Shown here piece after piece: positions 8,118 through 16,671 of a DNA stretch of 37,362 nt; within the stretch, counting starts at the first letter, position 1, and each line of letters opens with the position of its first letter. The DNA lies in the NCBI RefSeq assembly GCF_018403325.1, contig NZ_BOSL01000028.1:1-37362 (forward strand), in the 5' to 3' direction. Source of the stretch: Paenibacillus vini. GTDB lineage: Bacteria > Bacillota > Bacilli > Paenibacillales > Paenibacillaceae. The notes below the pieces were generated by a model, which was not told the origin of the DNA, did not search any database, and saw only the letters and a program-made list of their open reading frames with translations. The position numbers were made by a program, and so were the translations under genes.

Positions 8118-8578
8118 CGGAATGTCGACTCCTTTATCCGAAAATCTCCGAATTGTCCCTTCAGGGAATCGTACAATTGCCGGAAATTATTCTTCGTCAC
8201 GGTCTTGCCTTCCCGGAATCCGGCCAGCAGCACGCCCTCGACCCGATCCAGTTGATACAAAGGAATGGCTGCAAGACTGTTCAAACGTTCTGAAATAATG
8301 ATGGGATAGTCGTTGAACAGATCTTGAGGACTCAACTCTTCCTTCACATTGGATACCAGCATAGGTTTGCCCGTTTTAAAAACAAGCCCTGCGATCCCTT
8401 TGCCCGACTGGAGCACAATCCGCTTATACCGGTTGTTCAGGTTGCCGGAAGCAAACTGCCATGTAATGACAAATCCATCGCTGGCGGATTGTGCAAAAGC
8501 GAGCGAAACGAAGTCATAGCCCAGTTGTTCTCTCAATTGATCTATTTTCATCTGGTATTGATTGGAAGATTGACTCAT
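8114..8578 (-). CDS. nreA: Nitrate-receptor GAF protein NreA
   Basis: A 154-residue single GAF-domain protein, the same length as Staphylococcus carnosus NreA. The segment FVITWQFASGNLNNRYKRIV followed by GKGIAGLVFKTGKPMLVSNV is the recognisable core. NreA binds nitrate and, without it, holds NreB in a low-activity state, so the system combines low oxygen and nitrate signals. The gene starts 26 bases after narI stops and overlaps nreB by four bases, so nreABC is an extension of the narGHJI operon rather than a separate one. Confidence 0.93.
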   Translation of the reverse strand: MSQSSNQYQMKIDQLREQLGYDFVSLAFAQSASDGFVITWQFASGNLNNRYKRIVLQSGKGIAGLVFKTGKPMLVSNVKEELSPQDLFNDYPIIISERLNSLAAIPLYQLDRVEGVLLAGFREGKTVTKNNFRQLYDSLKGQFGDFRIKESTFR

Positions 8579-8604
8579 TTTAATGTCTCCCTAACTTGAA
8601 CTCC

Positions 8605-9303
8605 TTAATGCCGTGCTGATTGTCCGCGATTCTTTCTATAAAGAATATAGCTTCTCCGGGCATAATTCAAGGGGACACTCCATACATGAACCAAGCGCGT
8701 AAACGGCCAAAAGGCAAAAATAAGAAATCCTGTAATAATGTGAATTTTAAAACTTAGCGGAACATCAACCATCAAAGCGGCTTCAGGTTTGAACAGGAAC
8801 AGGTTTCTGAACCAGATAGAAATCGTGTCACGGTAATCGAAATCCGGTTGAACATTGTTAGTAACAAAGGTGGAATATACTCCCATAAACACAATGAACA
8901 ACAATAATGCATTCACGATCAGATCGGATGTCGAGCTTAATTTACGGATGGTCCGCTTCGTAATTCGACGCGAAGTAAGGATCAGCATTCCCGCAAACGT
9001 GATCACCCCGAACAGTCCTCCGCCGTACATCGCGCCAAGGTGGTACAAATGCTCGTTGACCCCGATGGCGTTCATCCATTCCTTCGGAATCCCTAAACCG
9101 GCGACATGACCCATAATAACGGGAATAATGCCGATATGAAACAGCAGGCTGCCTAACATCAACTGCTTCTTCTCAATAAATTCGCTGGATTTGGCGGTCC
9201 AGTTAAATTGATCGTAACGATATCTGAAGATGTGTCCCACGATAAATACGGCAACGCATAGATAAGGGAAAATAACCCAAGCAAATTGATCAATCATGTT
9301 CAT
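8605..9303 (-). CDS. narI: Respiratory nitrate reductase gamma subunit NarI
   Basis: A 232-residue five-helix membrane protein, the b-type cytochrome subunit that oxidises menaquinol and passes electrons to NarH. Likely haem ligands are the histidines in FHIGIIPVIMGHVAGL (second helix) and in KIHIITGFLIFAF...TRLVHVW (last helix). The segment FRYRYDQFNWTAKSSEF is typical of the family. The start overlaps the narJ end by 14 bases. The size matches Bacillus NarI. Confidence 0.97.
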   Translation of the reverse strand: MNMIDQFAWVIFPYLCVAVFIVGHIFRYRYDQFNWTAKSSEFIEKKQLMLGSLLFHIGIIPVIMGHVAGLGIPKEWMNAIGVNEHLYHLGAMYGGGLFGVITFAGMLILTSRRITKRTIRKLSSTSDLIVNALLLFIVFMGVYSTFVTNNVQPDFDYRDTISIWFRNLFLFKPEAALMVDVPLSFKIHIITGFLIFAFWPFTRLVHVWSVPLNYARRSYILYRKNRGQSARH

Positions 9304-9859
9304 GAATCTCGACCTCCTTCCGGAGACATAGTTTGAACGTTTCTCTTAATGCTTTTACCAAGTAAAAGTACGGGCTGTTATACTTCTCTAAAGATTTCAT
9401 CAGACCATAGCTTCCGTCTTCCACAATGTTCACCAAAGTATTAATGCTCGCTTCGGCATGTTCGTTGTCCGGCCATTCCGCCGCATATAGAAACTCGCAC
9501 ATCAAGGGCAAATAATCTGGCAATTCCGTATCCGAAATATTCAATCCGAACATTTCATAGATCGCCTTCAGAGCAGTTAGCATGTTGCCCCGCTCTTTGC
9601 TGTCCTCGTATTTGGCGAATGTCATATACAAGGTCGACGCTTTCTGGAAATCGAAGGTTTGCACATACAATTCCTCGATTTCATCCATACTGAGCTTCTG
9701 CATTTCTTCCCGGTAAGTGTCGATCAGAGAATCAATGGAAGGGGCTAGTGCCCCATCCATTGTCATTTCCGAAAAAGCTTGTTTATCGGGATAGGCCAAT
9801 TGCCGTGCAAAAAAGCCGAAGGCTTCCTTGTATTCGGTAAGCTTTACCAGATCAATCAC
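9290..9859 (-). CDS. narJ: Nitrate reductase molybdenum-cofactor assembly chaperone NarJ
   Basis: A 189-residue TorD/NarJ-family chaperone needed for inserting the Mo cofactor and iron-sulfur clusters into NarG. The conserved region includes YVQTFDFQKASTLYMTFAKYEDSKERG (key residues YV-x-TFDF and LY-x-T), and later LPDYLPLMCEFLYAAEW. The chosen start is GTG at 9859, seven bases after GGAGG inside the narH 3' end; this reads VIDLVKLTEYKEAFGFFARQL. Longer in-frame starts would overlap narH by more than 100 bases without family-like sequence. It overlaps narH by eight bases. Confidence 0.94.
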   Translation of the reverse strand: MIDLVKLTEYKEAFGFFARQLAYPDKQAFSEMTMDGALAPSIDSLIDTYREEMQKLSMDEIEELYVQTFDFQKASTLYMTFAKYEDSKERGNMLTALKAIYEMFGLNISDTELPDYLPLMCEFLYAAEWPDNEHAEASINTLVNIVEDGSYGLMKSLEKYNSPYFYLVKALRETFKLCLRKEVEIHEHD

Positions 9860-11393
9860 GCCAGATCCCTCCATAAAAGTTTTCTTCGTACTGCTCTCTA
9901 CCGCTCTTGGCGCTTGGCTTCGGTGAAGCCGGTCCGCAACCATCGCAGTCCATGCCGAAGCCTTCCATGCCTTGGGCACGGTACGGGTCCATATATCCTT
10001 CTTTATGCGAAGTCGGGATTACGAAGCGATCCTCGTATTTGGCTATGGCGAGCAAACGGTACATCTCTTCAATTTGATGCGCAGTTAAGCCGACTCTTTC
10101 CAAACGGCTATCATCAAATGGCTTCTTCGAGAATTGAGCCCGCTGATACTGACGCATCATCGCCATACGTTGCAGAGCTTCCTTGACCGTCTTGGTGTCG
10201 CCTGCAGTCAGCATGTTGGCCAAGTATTGGATCGGTGTTCTCATTTCCTCAATAGCCGGGAAGATCATGTCCGGATTCTGGATGGAATCCTTGCCTTCAA
10301 AATGGCTCATGATCGGGCTAAGCGGCGGTACGTACCATACCATAGGCAGTGTCCGGTATTCCGGGTGAAGCGGGAAAGCCAATTTATACTCAATCGCGAG
10401 TTTGTATACCGGCGAATTTTGAGCAGCTTCGATCCATTCTTCGGAAAGGCCGTCTTTGCGCGCTTGTTCGATGACCGCCGGATCGTTCGGATCCAGGAAG
10501 AGATCGCATTGTGCCTTGTACAGATCTTTCTCGTCCGGCGTGGAAGCCGCATCGAGAACCTTATCGGCATCATAGAGCAGCACGCCCAGGTAACGGATTC
10601 TGCCTGTGCAAGTCTCGGAGCAAACTGTTGGCAATCCAGCTTCAATTCTTGGGAAGCAGAATGTACATTTTTCGGCTTTGTTTGTTTTCCAGTTAAAATA
10701 AACTTTCTTGTAAGGGCAGCCGGTCATGCAGTACCGCCATCCGCGGCAAGCTTCCTGGTCGACGAGGACGATTCCGTCCTCATCCCGTTTGTACATGGCG
10801 CCCGACGGACAAGAAGCAACGCAGCTCGGGTTGAGGCAGTGCTCGCACAGACGCGGCAGGTACATCATAAAGGATTGCTCAAAGTTGAATTTGATCTCTT
10901 CTTCGATCTTCTCGATGTTCGGATCCTTGGGACCGGTAATATGTCCGCCGGCCAGATCGTCTTCCCAGTTTGGACCCCAGTCGAGATCCATCGTCTCGCC
11001 GCTGACGACCGATTTAGGTCGCGCGACGGGCTGATGTTTCTTCTCGCCGGAGTTGGTCAGCTTCTCATAGTCATATGTCCAAGGCTCATAGTAATCCTTC
11101 ATTTCCGGCATATCCGGGTTGTAGAAAATTTTACCGAGCGCGATTTTGGACAGCTTGGTCCCTGCCTTCAGCTCCAATTTCCCTTTGCGGAGCGTCCATC
11201 CGCCTTTGTACTGCTCCTGGTCCTCCCAGCGCTTCGGATAGCCGATCCCCGGCTTGGTTTCTACGTTGTTGAACCACATATATTCGGCGCCTTCGCGGTT
11301 GGTCCAGGTGCTCTTGCAGGTCACGCTGCAAGTATGGCAGCCGATGCATTTATCCAGGTTCATCACCATGGCGATTTGTGCTTTAATCTTCAA
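9852..11393 (-). CDS. narH: Respiratory nitrate reductase beta subunit NarH
   Basis: 513 residues, the electron-transfer subunit with three 4Fe-4S clusters and one 3Fe-4S cluster. Cysteine groups are CIGCHTCSVTCKSTW at residue 16, CEHCLNPSCVASCP near 184, CRGWRYCMTGCPYKK near 217 (tryptophan in place of one cysteine, the usual 3Fe-4S arrangement), and CTFCFPRIEAGLPTVCSETC near 244. The start codon is TTG, nine bases after a full AAGGAGG inside narG. The first residues MKIKAQIAMVMNLDKC align directly with E. coli NarH, which confirms this start over the later ATG. It overlaps narG by 11 bases. Confidence 0.97.
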   Translation of the reverse strand: MKIKAQIAMVMNLDKCIGCHTCSVTCKSTWTNREGAEYMWFNNVETKPGIGYPKRWEDQEQYKGGWTLRKGKLELKAGTKLSKIALGKIFYNPDMPEMKDYYEPWTYDYEKLTNSGEKKHQPVARPKSVVSGETMDLDWGPNWEDDLAGGHITGPKDPNIEKIEEEIKFNFEQSFMMYLPRLCEHCLNPSCVASCPSGAMYKRDEDGIVLVDQEACRGWRYCMTGCPYKKVYFNWKTNKAEKCTFCFPRIEAGLPTVCSETCTGRIRYLGVLLYDADKVLDAASTPDEKDLYKAQCDLFLDPNDPAVIEQARKDGLSEEWIEAAQNSPVYKLAIEYKLAFPLHPEYRTLPMVWYVPPLSPIMSHFEGKDSIQNPDMIFPAIEEMRTPIQYLANMLTAGDTKTVKEALQRMAMMRQYQRAQFSKKPFDDSRLERVGLTAHQIEEMYRLLAIAKYEDRFVIPTSHKEGYMDPYRAQGMEGFGMDCDGCGPASPKPSAKSGREQYEENFYGGIWRD

Positions 11394-14300
11394 GCCAGTC
11401 GACCTCCTTCATTTTGCGGACGGCTACGTATACGTCTCTCTGGTTGCCAATCGGGCCGTAATAGTTAAATCCGTAACTCAACTGGGCATAACCGCCGACC
11501 ATTTGCGTCGGTTTCAAATGGATTCTCGTCGGAGCATTGTGGCTGCCCCCGCGTTCTTTCGTAATTTCCGAGCCCGGAACATTGATGTGTTTATCCTGAG
11601 CATGGTACATGAACATGGTTCCTTTTGGCATTTTGTGGCTGACTACGGCTCTTGCGGTTACGACGCCATTTCGGTTATATACTTCGACCCAATCGTTATC
11701 ATTGATTTGATACGGTTCCGCATCCTCCGGACTCATCCAGACGGTCGGGCCTCCCCGGAACAAGGTGAGCATGTGCAGATTATCCTGGTACGTGCTGTGA
11801 ATGTTCCATTTGCCGTGCGGCGTCAGGTAACGAAGCACCAAGGTGTCTTTGCCTCCGGTAATCTGCTTGTCGCGCGGACCGAATACCATTGGCGGCAACG
11901 TCGGTTTATACACCGGCAGGGCCTCGCCGTATTGCATAAAGATTTCATGATCCAGATAGAAATGCTGGCGACCCGTCAAGGTTCTGAACGGTACCAGCCG
12001 CTCGATATTCGTCGTGAACGGTGAATATCTGCGTCCCGATTTATTAGAGCCGCTGAATACCGGCGTAGGGATTACTTCGCGCGGCTGGGCCGTAATGCTT
12101 GCGAATGTAATCCGTTCAGCGGCACGATCGGCCGAAATGTCTTTTAACGCCACGCCCGTATCTTGTTCGGCGGCTTCCCATGCCCGCTGCGACACTTTCC
12201 CGTTCGTCGCCGAGGAAATATGCAGTACCGCATTGGCCGCTTGCTTCGCGGTGTGAAGCTTCGGACGTCCGTTTTTGATCGATTCGTCGAAATACGTGCC
12301 GTTGATCTTTTTCAACTCTTCGTATTCTTCATGAACCGGGAACGAGACGCCGTGCGCACCGACTTTTCCGGTTTCCAGATTCGGGCCGAGCGTTACGTAT
12401 TTATTGTAAATTTGACTATAATCCCGCTCCACGATGGAGAAGTTCGGCATCGTTTTACCGAGGACCGGCTCCACTTCGCCCTTCTTCCAGTCCTTGACCT
12501 GGCCGAACGGTTGCGAAATTTCTGCGATAGAGTCATGGCCCAGCGGTGAAGACACAATGTCCTTGTACACGCCCGGCAAATGATCCTTCGCCATTTCCGA
12601 GAAGGTTTGCGCCAGCGTCCGGTAGATATCCCAGTCCGATCTGGATTCCCAAAGCGGATCGATCGCCGGGTTAAATGGATGGACGAATGGATGCATATCC
12701 GTGGAGGACAGATCCACCTTTTCATACCAGGTTGCTGCCGGCAGTACGATATCGGCGTACATTGGGGTAGCCGTCATCCGGAAATCGAGAGCGACTAACA
12801 GATCCAGCTTCCCTTCCACGTCATCGCGCCAAACCAGTTCCTCCGGCTTCTCTTCCTCATTCGGCGTCGACAACAGTCCGTTATGAGTTCCAAGCAAATG
12901 CTTCATGAAGAATTCTTGGCCTTTGGCCGAACTCGAAATCAGATTTGAGCGCCAAACGAACAAGGAACGCGGGAAGTTCTCAGGTGCATCCGGGTCTTCT
13001 ACCGCAAATTTCGTTTCGCCGGATACGACTTGCTCATAGGCATGCTGAATGATTTCGGCATTGGTCGTTTGACCTTTGGCCGCCGCTTCTTCCGCAAATG
13101 CCAAGCTGCTCTTGTTGAACTGCGGGTATGATGGCAACCAGCCAAGCCGCGCCGCAAGTACGTTGTAATCCGCCGGATGGCTATATTTGATCTCACCGCC
13201 TGTAGGCGATTTGAGCGATTCATTGTTCATTTCTTCGTATTTCCATTGATCCGTCGCAAAATAGAAGAACGAGGTCGCATTTTGCTGACGCGGCGCACCT
13301 TGCCAGTCTTTAGCGAACGCAATCGAGGACCAGCCTTCGATCGGACGGCATTTTTCCTGGCCTACGTAGTGAGCCCAACCGCCGCCATTCACACCTTGCG
13401 ATGCCGTCAATACCACCAGGTTCAAGATGGAACGGTAGATGGTATCGCTGTTGAACCAGTGATTGATCCCCGCGCCCATGATGATCATCGAACGTCCGCC
13501 GGTATCCAGCGAGTTTTGGGCAAATTCGCGGGCGATTTGCACGACCAGCGAAGCCTTGACACCCGTTACTTTTTCCTGCCAAGCTGGCGTGTAATGGGAA
13601 TCTGCATCGTCGTACCCCTTCGCTTCCAAACCGCTGTCGATCCGCTTCACACCGTATTGGCTGAGCATCAAATCGAATACGGTAGCTGCGAGACGGGTAC
13701 TTCCGTCAGCCAGGGTGATCGTCTTCACCGGGATTGACCGGTTGAACGTTCCGTTTCCGTTGGCGTCAAAATAAGGGAACACGATCTCTGTCCATTCCGC
13801 ACCGTGATGTTCCACGGAGAGAGCCGGCTTGATCGGGGTTCCATCCTCCCGTTCAAGGATCAGGTTCCATTTCGTGTCTTTCTCCCAGCGTTGGCCCATC
13901 GTTCCGTTAGGGACGATCACTTCTCCAGCCGCTTCATCATAGATAACCGGCTTCCATTCTGCGTGCTCAGAGGTATTTCCCAGATCGCTCGCTCGCAGGA
14001 ATCGGCCTGCCTTGTATTTGCCTTCATGCGGTTCCAGCATAATGAGGAAAGGCATATCGGTATACTGCTTGGCATAGTCGATAAACATCGACTCCTGGCG
14101 CTGCATGTAGAACTCATCCAGAATGACATGCGTCATCGCTTGAGCGATCGCCGCATCGGTTCCCGGGTGAGGTGCAAGCCAGTTGTCCGCAAACTTCACG
14201 TTCTCGGCATGGTCGGGAGCAACGGATACGACCTTCGTTCCCTTGTACCGGACCTCTGTCATGAAGTGCGCGTCCGGTGTCCGGGTCAACGGAACATTGG

Positions 14301-15057
14301 AGCCCCACATGATCAGATAGCCCGAGTTGTACCAGTCGGACGATTCCGGAACATCGGTTTGCTCGCCCCAGATTTGCGGGGAAGCCGGCGGCAAATCCGC
14401 ATACCAGTCGTAGAAACTAAGCATTTCGCCGCCCAGCAAGGAGATGAAGCGTGCTCCCGAAGCGTAGCTGATCATCGACATAGCCGGGATCGGTGTAAAT
14501 CCGGCAATACGGTCCGGTCCATATTTTCTAATGGTATAGATCAGTTGCGCCGAGATTAACTTGGATGCTACTTCCCAAGTCACCCGGACATGGCCGCCTT
14601 TACCGCGAGCTTGTTTATACGACTTAGAGGCTTCAGGATCCTCGACAATGCTTGCCCAAGCATCGACCGGGTTATCATGTCTAGCCAAGGCATCTTTCCA
14701 CAGCCGCAACAGACGGCCGCGCATATAAGGGTATTTCACCCGAAGCGGACTGTATTCATACCAGGAGAACGACGCTCCTCTCGGGCAACCGCGAGGTTCG
14801 AATTCCGGCATATCCGGTCCGCAGGACGGATAATCGATTTGTTGATTCTCCCAAGTGATAATTCCGTTTTTAACGAACACTTTCCAGCTGCAAGATCCGG
14901 TGCAGTTCACGCCGTGCGTCGTGCGCACCACTTTATCGTGGGACCAGCGGCCGCGGTACATGTTCTCCCATTCCCGGCTTTTTTCTTCAAGAATCGACCA
15001 GTTTCCCGAATAACTCTCAATAGGTTTAAAAAACTTTAGACCTGATCTCTTTTTCAT
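11383..15057 (-). CDS. narG: Respiratory nitrate reductase alpha subunit NarG
   Basis: 1224 residues, the catalytic subunit carrying bis-MGD molybdenum cofactor and the FS0 4Fe-4S cluster; reduces nitrate to nitrite on the cytoplasmic face of the membrane. FS0 is bound by HGVNCTGSCSWKVF (H-x3-C-x3-C) near residue 49 plus a cysteine in EPRGCPRGASFSWYEYSP. The segment WYNSGYLIMWGSNVPLTRTPDAHF near 245 contains the molybdenum-ligand aspartate region (key residues YNSGYLIMWGSN). The C-terminus has RGGPTVWMSPEDAEPYQINDND and YGPIGNQRDVYVAVRKM. No twin-arginine signal is needed as the enzyme faces the cytoplasm. It is the first gene of the operon. Confidence 0.98.
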   Translation of the reverse strand: MKKRSGLKFFKPIESYSGNWSILEEKSREWENMYRGRWSHDKVVRTTHGVNCTGSCSWKVFVKNGIITWENQQIDYPSCGPDMPEFEPRGCPRGASFSWYEYSPLRVKYPYMRGRLLRLWKDALARHDNPVDAWASIVEDPEASKSYKQARGKGGHVRVTWEVASKLISAQLIYTIRKYGPDRIAGFTPIPAMSMISYASGARFISLLGGEMLSFYDWYADLPPASPQIWGEQTDVPESSDWYNSGYLIMWGSNVPLTRTPDAHFMTEVRYKGTKVVSVAPDHAENVKFADNWLAPHPGTDAAIAQAMTHVILDEFYMQRQESMFIDYAKQYTDMPFLIMLEPHEGKYKAGRFLRASDLGNTSEHAEWKPVIYDEAAGEVIVPNGTMGQRWEKDTKWNLILEREDGTPIKPALSVEHHGAEWTEIVFPYFDANGNGTFNRSIPVKTITLADGSTRLAATVFDLMLSQYGVKRIDSGLEAKGYDDADSHYTPAWQEKVTGVKASLVVQIAREFAQNSLDTGGRSMIIMGAGINHWFNSDTIYRSILNLVVLTASQGVNGGGWAHYVGQEKCRPIEGWSSIAFAKDWQGAPRQQNATSFFYFATDQWKYEEMNNESLKSPTGGEIKYSHPADYNVLAARLGWLPSYPQFNKSSLAFAEEAAAKGQTTNAEIIQHAYEQVVSGETKFAVEDPDAPENFPRSLFVWRSNLISSSAKGQEFFMKHLLGTHNGLLSTPNEEEKPEELVWRDDVEGKLDLLVALDFRMTATPMYADIVLPAATWYEKVDLSSTDMHPFVHPFNPAIDPLWESRSDWDIYRTLAQTFSEMAKDHLPGVYKDIVSSPLGHDSIAEISQPFGQVKDWKKGEVEPVLGKTMPNFSIVERDYSQIYNKYVTLGPNLETGKVGAHGVSFPVHEEYEELKKINGTYFDESIKNGRPKLHTAKQAANAVLHISSATNGKVSQRAWEAAEQDTGVALKDISADRAAERITFASITAQPREVIPTPVFSGSNKSGRRYSPFTTNIERLVPFRTLTGRQHFYLDHEIFMQYGEALPVYKPTLPPMVFGPRDKQITGGKDTLVLRYLTPHGKWNIHSTYQDNLHMLTLFRGGPTVWMSPEDAEPYQINDNDWVEVYNRNGVVTARAVVSHKMPKGTMFMYHAQDKHINVPGSEITKERGGSHNAPTRIHLKPTQMVGGYAQLSYGFNYYGPIGNQRDVYVAVRKMKEVDWLED

Positions 15058-15131
15058 GCGAAGTGATCACTCCTTCTTCCTAGAATGAATTCATTAGAGG
15101 GGAATCCAATTGCCTTCATTCTTCTACTTAC

Positions 15132-15174
15132 AGTATGAAAGTGTTCTTCCTTACTTCCCATAAGGGAATTCCCT
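15132..15174 (-). promoter_or_regulatory. narG promoter with NreC-like palindrome
   Basis: AGGGAATTCCCT (15163-15174) is a perfect palindrome fitting the core of the NreC consensus TAGGG-N4-CCCTA. On the minus strand a CATACT -10 box (15132-15137) starts 31 bases from the palindrome centre, the same spacing as at narK. Further GGGA half-sites lie on both sides (AAGGGGATC upstream, TATGGGAAG downstream). The predicted start near 15125 gives a leader of about 68 bases before narG. Confidence 0.68.
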
Positions 15175-15201
15175 CATGATCCCCTTAAAATCCCTGTTCA
15201 C

Positions 15202-15238
15202 AAAAAAGCCCAAAAAATGTCGACCATTTTCCGGGCTT
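15202..15238 (-). terminator. Orphan terminator upstream of narG
   Basis: A strong hairpin (AAGCCC/GGGCTT outer stem, AAAATG/CATTTT inner stem, loop TCGAC) is followed on the minus strand by TTTTTTGTGA. It points towards narG, but the only gene to its right, the SDR gene, is on the plus strand, so it has no visible minus-strand gene to terminate. The stretch from 15239 to 15384 otherwise shows no convincing gene; it holds an AT-rich imperfect palindrome TTAGTT...AACTAA near 15259-15278. Confidence 0.8.
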
Positions 15239-15384
15239 GAATCTACTATTATTTGTAATTAGTTTAAATTTTAACTAATAGGACGGTCTTTCCATTCGAA
15301 TTGGCGGCGGCGGACACATAGACATCCTGTGTATTTCAGACTGTGATATACTTGAATAAATATGATGTAGGGGCGGCATATACA

Positions 15385-16047
15385 ATGAATGTGGAGAATC
15401 GCAGCGCACTTATCGTAGGTGCAACTGGACTAGTGGGAAACGAGCTTTTGCAGCTTTTATTGGAGTCCGACGAATATGAGAAAGTAAAGGTGTTGGTTCG
15501 TACGCCAATATCCATCGACCATCCCAAGCTTACACAATGTCTGGTGAATTTTGATGAATTGAACAATTATGAGGATGAGTTTGCGGTAAATGATGTGTTC
15601 TGCTGCTTGGGGACAACGATAAAAAAGGCCGGTTCGCAAGAGGCTTTTAGGAAAGTTGACTTTGAGTATCCCCTTCAGGCGGCCAAATTGTCCGCGAAGC
15701 AAGGAGCTCAGCAATTTCTAATTGTGTCTGCTATCGGAGCAGATCCCCAGTCCTCTATTTTTTATAGTCGGGTCAAGGGAGAAATTGAAGCGGCCTTGAG
15801 CCAATTACAGCTCCCCTCTTTACATATTTTCCGGCCATCTCTGATTCTTGGCAAAAGAAATGAATTCCGCTTTGGAGAGAAGGTTTCGGCTGTGTTGAGT
15901 CCGGTATTCTCACCTCTTTTTATCGGAAAGTTAAACAAATACAAACCTATCCAAGCACGGAAAATTGCAGAAGCAATGTACCGGACTGCGATCCGTAGCC
16001 GGAAAGGCGAGCATATCTACAAATGGGAGCAGATGACATCTTTATAA
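15385..16047 (+). CDS. Atypical SDR / NAD(P)-binding oxidoreductase (HTATIP2-like)
   Basis: A 220-residue Rossmann-fold protein. The nucleotide-binding motif is ALIVGATGLVGNEL (GxxGxxG) at the N-terminus. A mid-segment NDVFCCLGTTIKKAGS and SAIGADPQSSIFYSRVKGE (Y-x3-K active-site pair) identify the atypical SDR group that includes TIP30/HTATIP2-like NAD(P)H-binding proteins. The ATG at 15385 is chosen over one at 15343 because AGGGGCGG precedes it and the family motif then starts at the expected distance. The substrate is unknown. It is the only plus-strand gene between ywiC and the spore-coat gene. Confidence 0.85.
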   Translation: MNVENRSALIVGATGLVGNELLQLLLESDEYEKVKVLVRTPISIDHPKLTQCLVNFDELNNYEDEFAVNDVFCCLGTTIKKAGSQEAFRKVDFEYPLQAAKLSAKQGAQQFLIVSAIGADPQSSIFYSRVKGEIEAALSQLQLPSLHIFRPSLILGKRNEFRFGEKVSAVLSPVFSPLFIGKLNKYKPIQARKIAEAMYRTAIRSRKGEHIYKWEQMTSL

Positions 16048-16114
16048 CTTCTTTAATGTTGTCTCCCCCATTTGCATATTAACGTTTCAGAGCGACCTTT
16101 AATTCTATCGACTA

Positions 16115-16639
16115 TTATTTAAATCTCTTTTTAATCAATCTGATTTGCCCTCTATGGTTAATTTCATCTTCAAAGACGTGAAACCACATGAAATAGTAAT
16201 TTGTCGGCTTGTCATGCCAGAAGGGTTCTTCTTTGCTTAGCCAATCGTCACCTACGGTCTTGAATAATTCCAGGGTTCTGGCTCGAACCGTATTCATTTG
16301 TTGTAAGTAGTAGTTTAAGTCATTCCCTTTGATCTGCTCCCGACCTGCGTCACCCAAACTTAAAGCCGGCCCCCATACACTTAACTCTTCTTCCGTTAGA
16401 TCCCTTCCTTCAAAGGTTTCAGCTTGATAGGCATATTCAACAGCCGCAAAGTGCAACAGTAATGAACCGATCGAGTTGCTCTCCGCATCCATCAAATAAT
16501 CCAGTTGAGCTACGGTTAAATCCTTGGTCGCTGCAAGGGTTGTGTGTCTCGCATAATTCATCATAGATATCAACCGACTTATTTGTGGTGAATACCCGGG
16601 TATATCGGTAATCAGATAGATTTGATCCATATTCATCAT
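16115..16639 (-). CDS. DinB/DUF664-family protein
   Basis: A 174-residue four-helix-bundle protein of the DinB superfamily, which includes metal-dependent thiol transferases of the bacillithiol/YfiT type. Probable metal-ligand histidines are in LLLHFAAVEYAYQ (about residue 67) and in the C-terminal FHVFEDEINHRGQIRLI. The first of two adjacent ATG codons is preceded by GGAGG at eight bases. The exact reaction is not known. It is the last gene of the minus-strand series running from the right. Confidence 0.8.
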   Translation of the reverse strand: MMNMDQIYLITDIPGYSPQISRLISMMNYARHTTLAATKDLTVAQLDYLMDAESNSIGSLLLHFAAVEYAYQAETFEGRDLTEEELSVWGPALSLGDAGREQIKGNDLNYYLQQMNTVRARTLELFKTVGDDWLSKEEPFWHDKPTNYYFMWFHVFEDEINHRGQIRLIKKRFK

Positions 16640-16671
16640 TTCGTACGCCTCCAGTTTTTAGTTTGAATTAT

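Noticed and set aside
10134-11468. Long plus-strand open frame (over 440 codons) opposite narH
   Set aside because: It is the complement of a highly conserved gene with strong codon bias; the translated product has no recognisable motif and no ribosome-binding site context.
15062-15071. AGTGATCACT as an FNR site upstream of narG
   Set aside because: The half-sites abut with no six-base gap and it overlaps the ribosome-binding site region, so it does not fit the FNR box.
15285-15340. Minus-strand coding remnant ending near 15285 (…NSNGKTVLLVKI)
   Set aside because: The frame is short, stops just upstream, and alternative frames look equally plausible; not enough to call a pseudogene.
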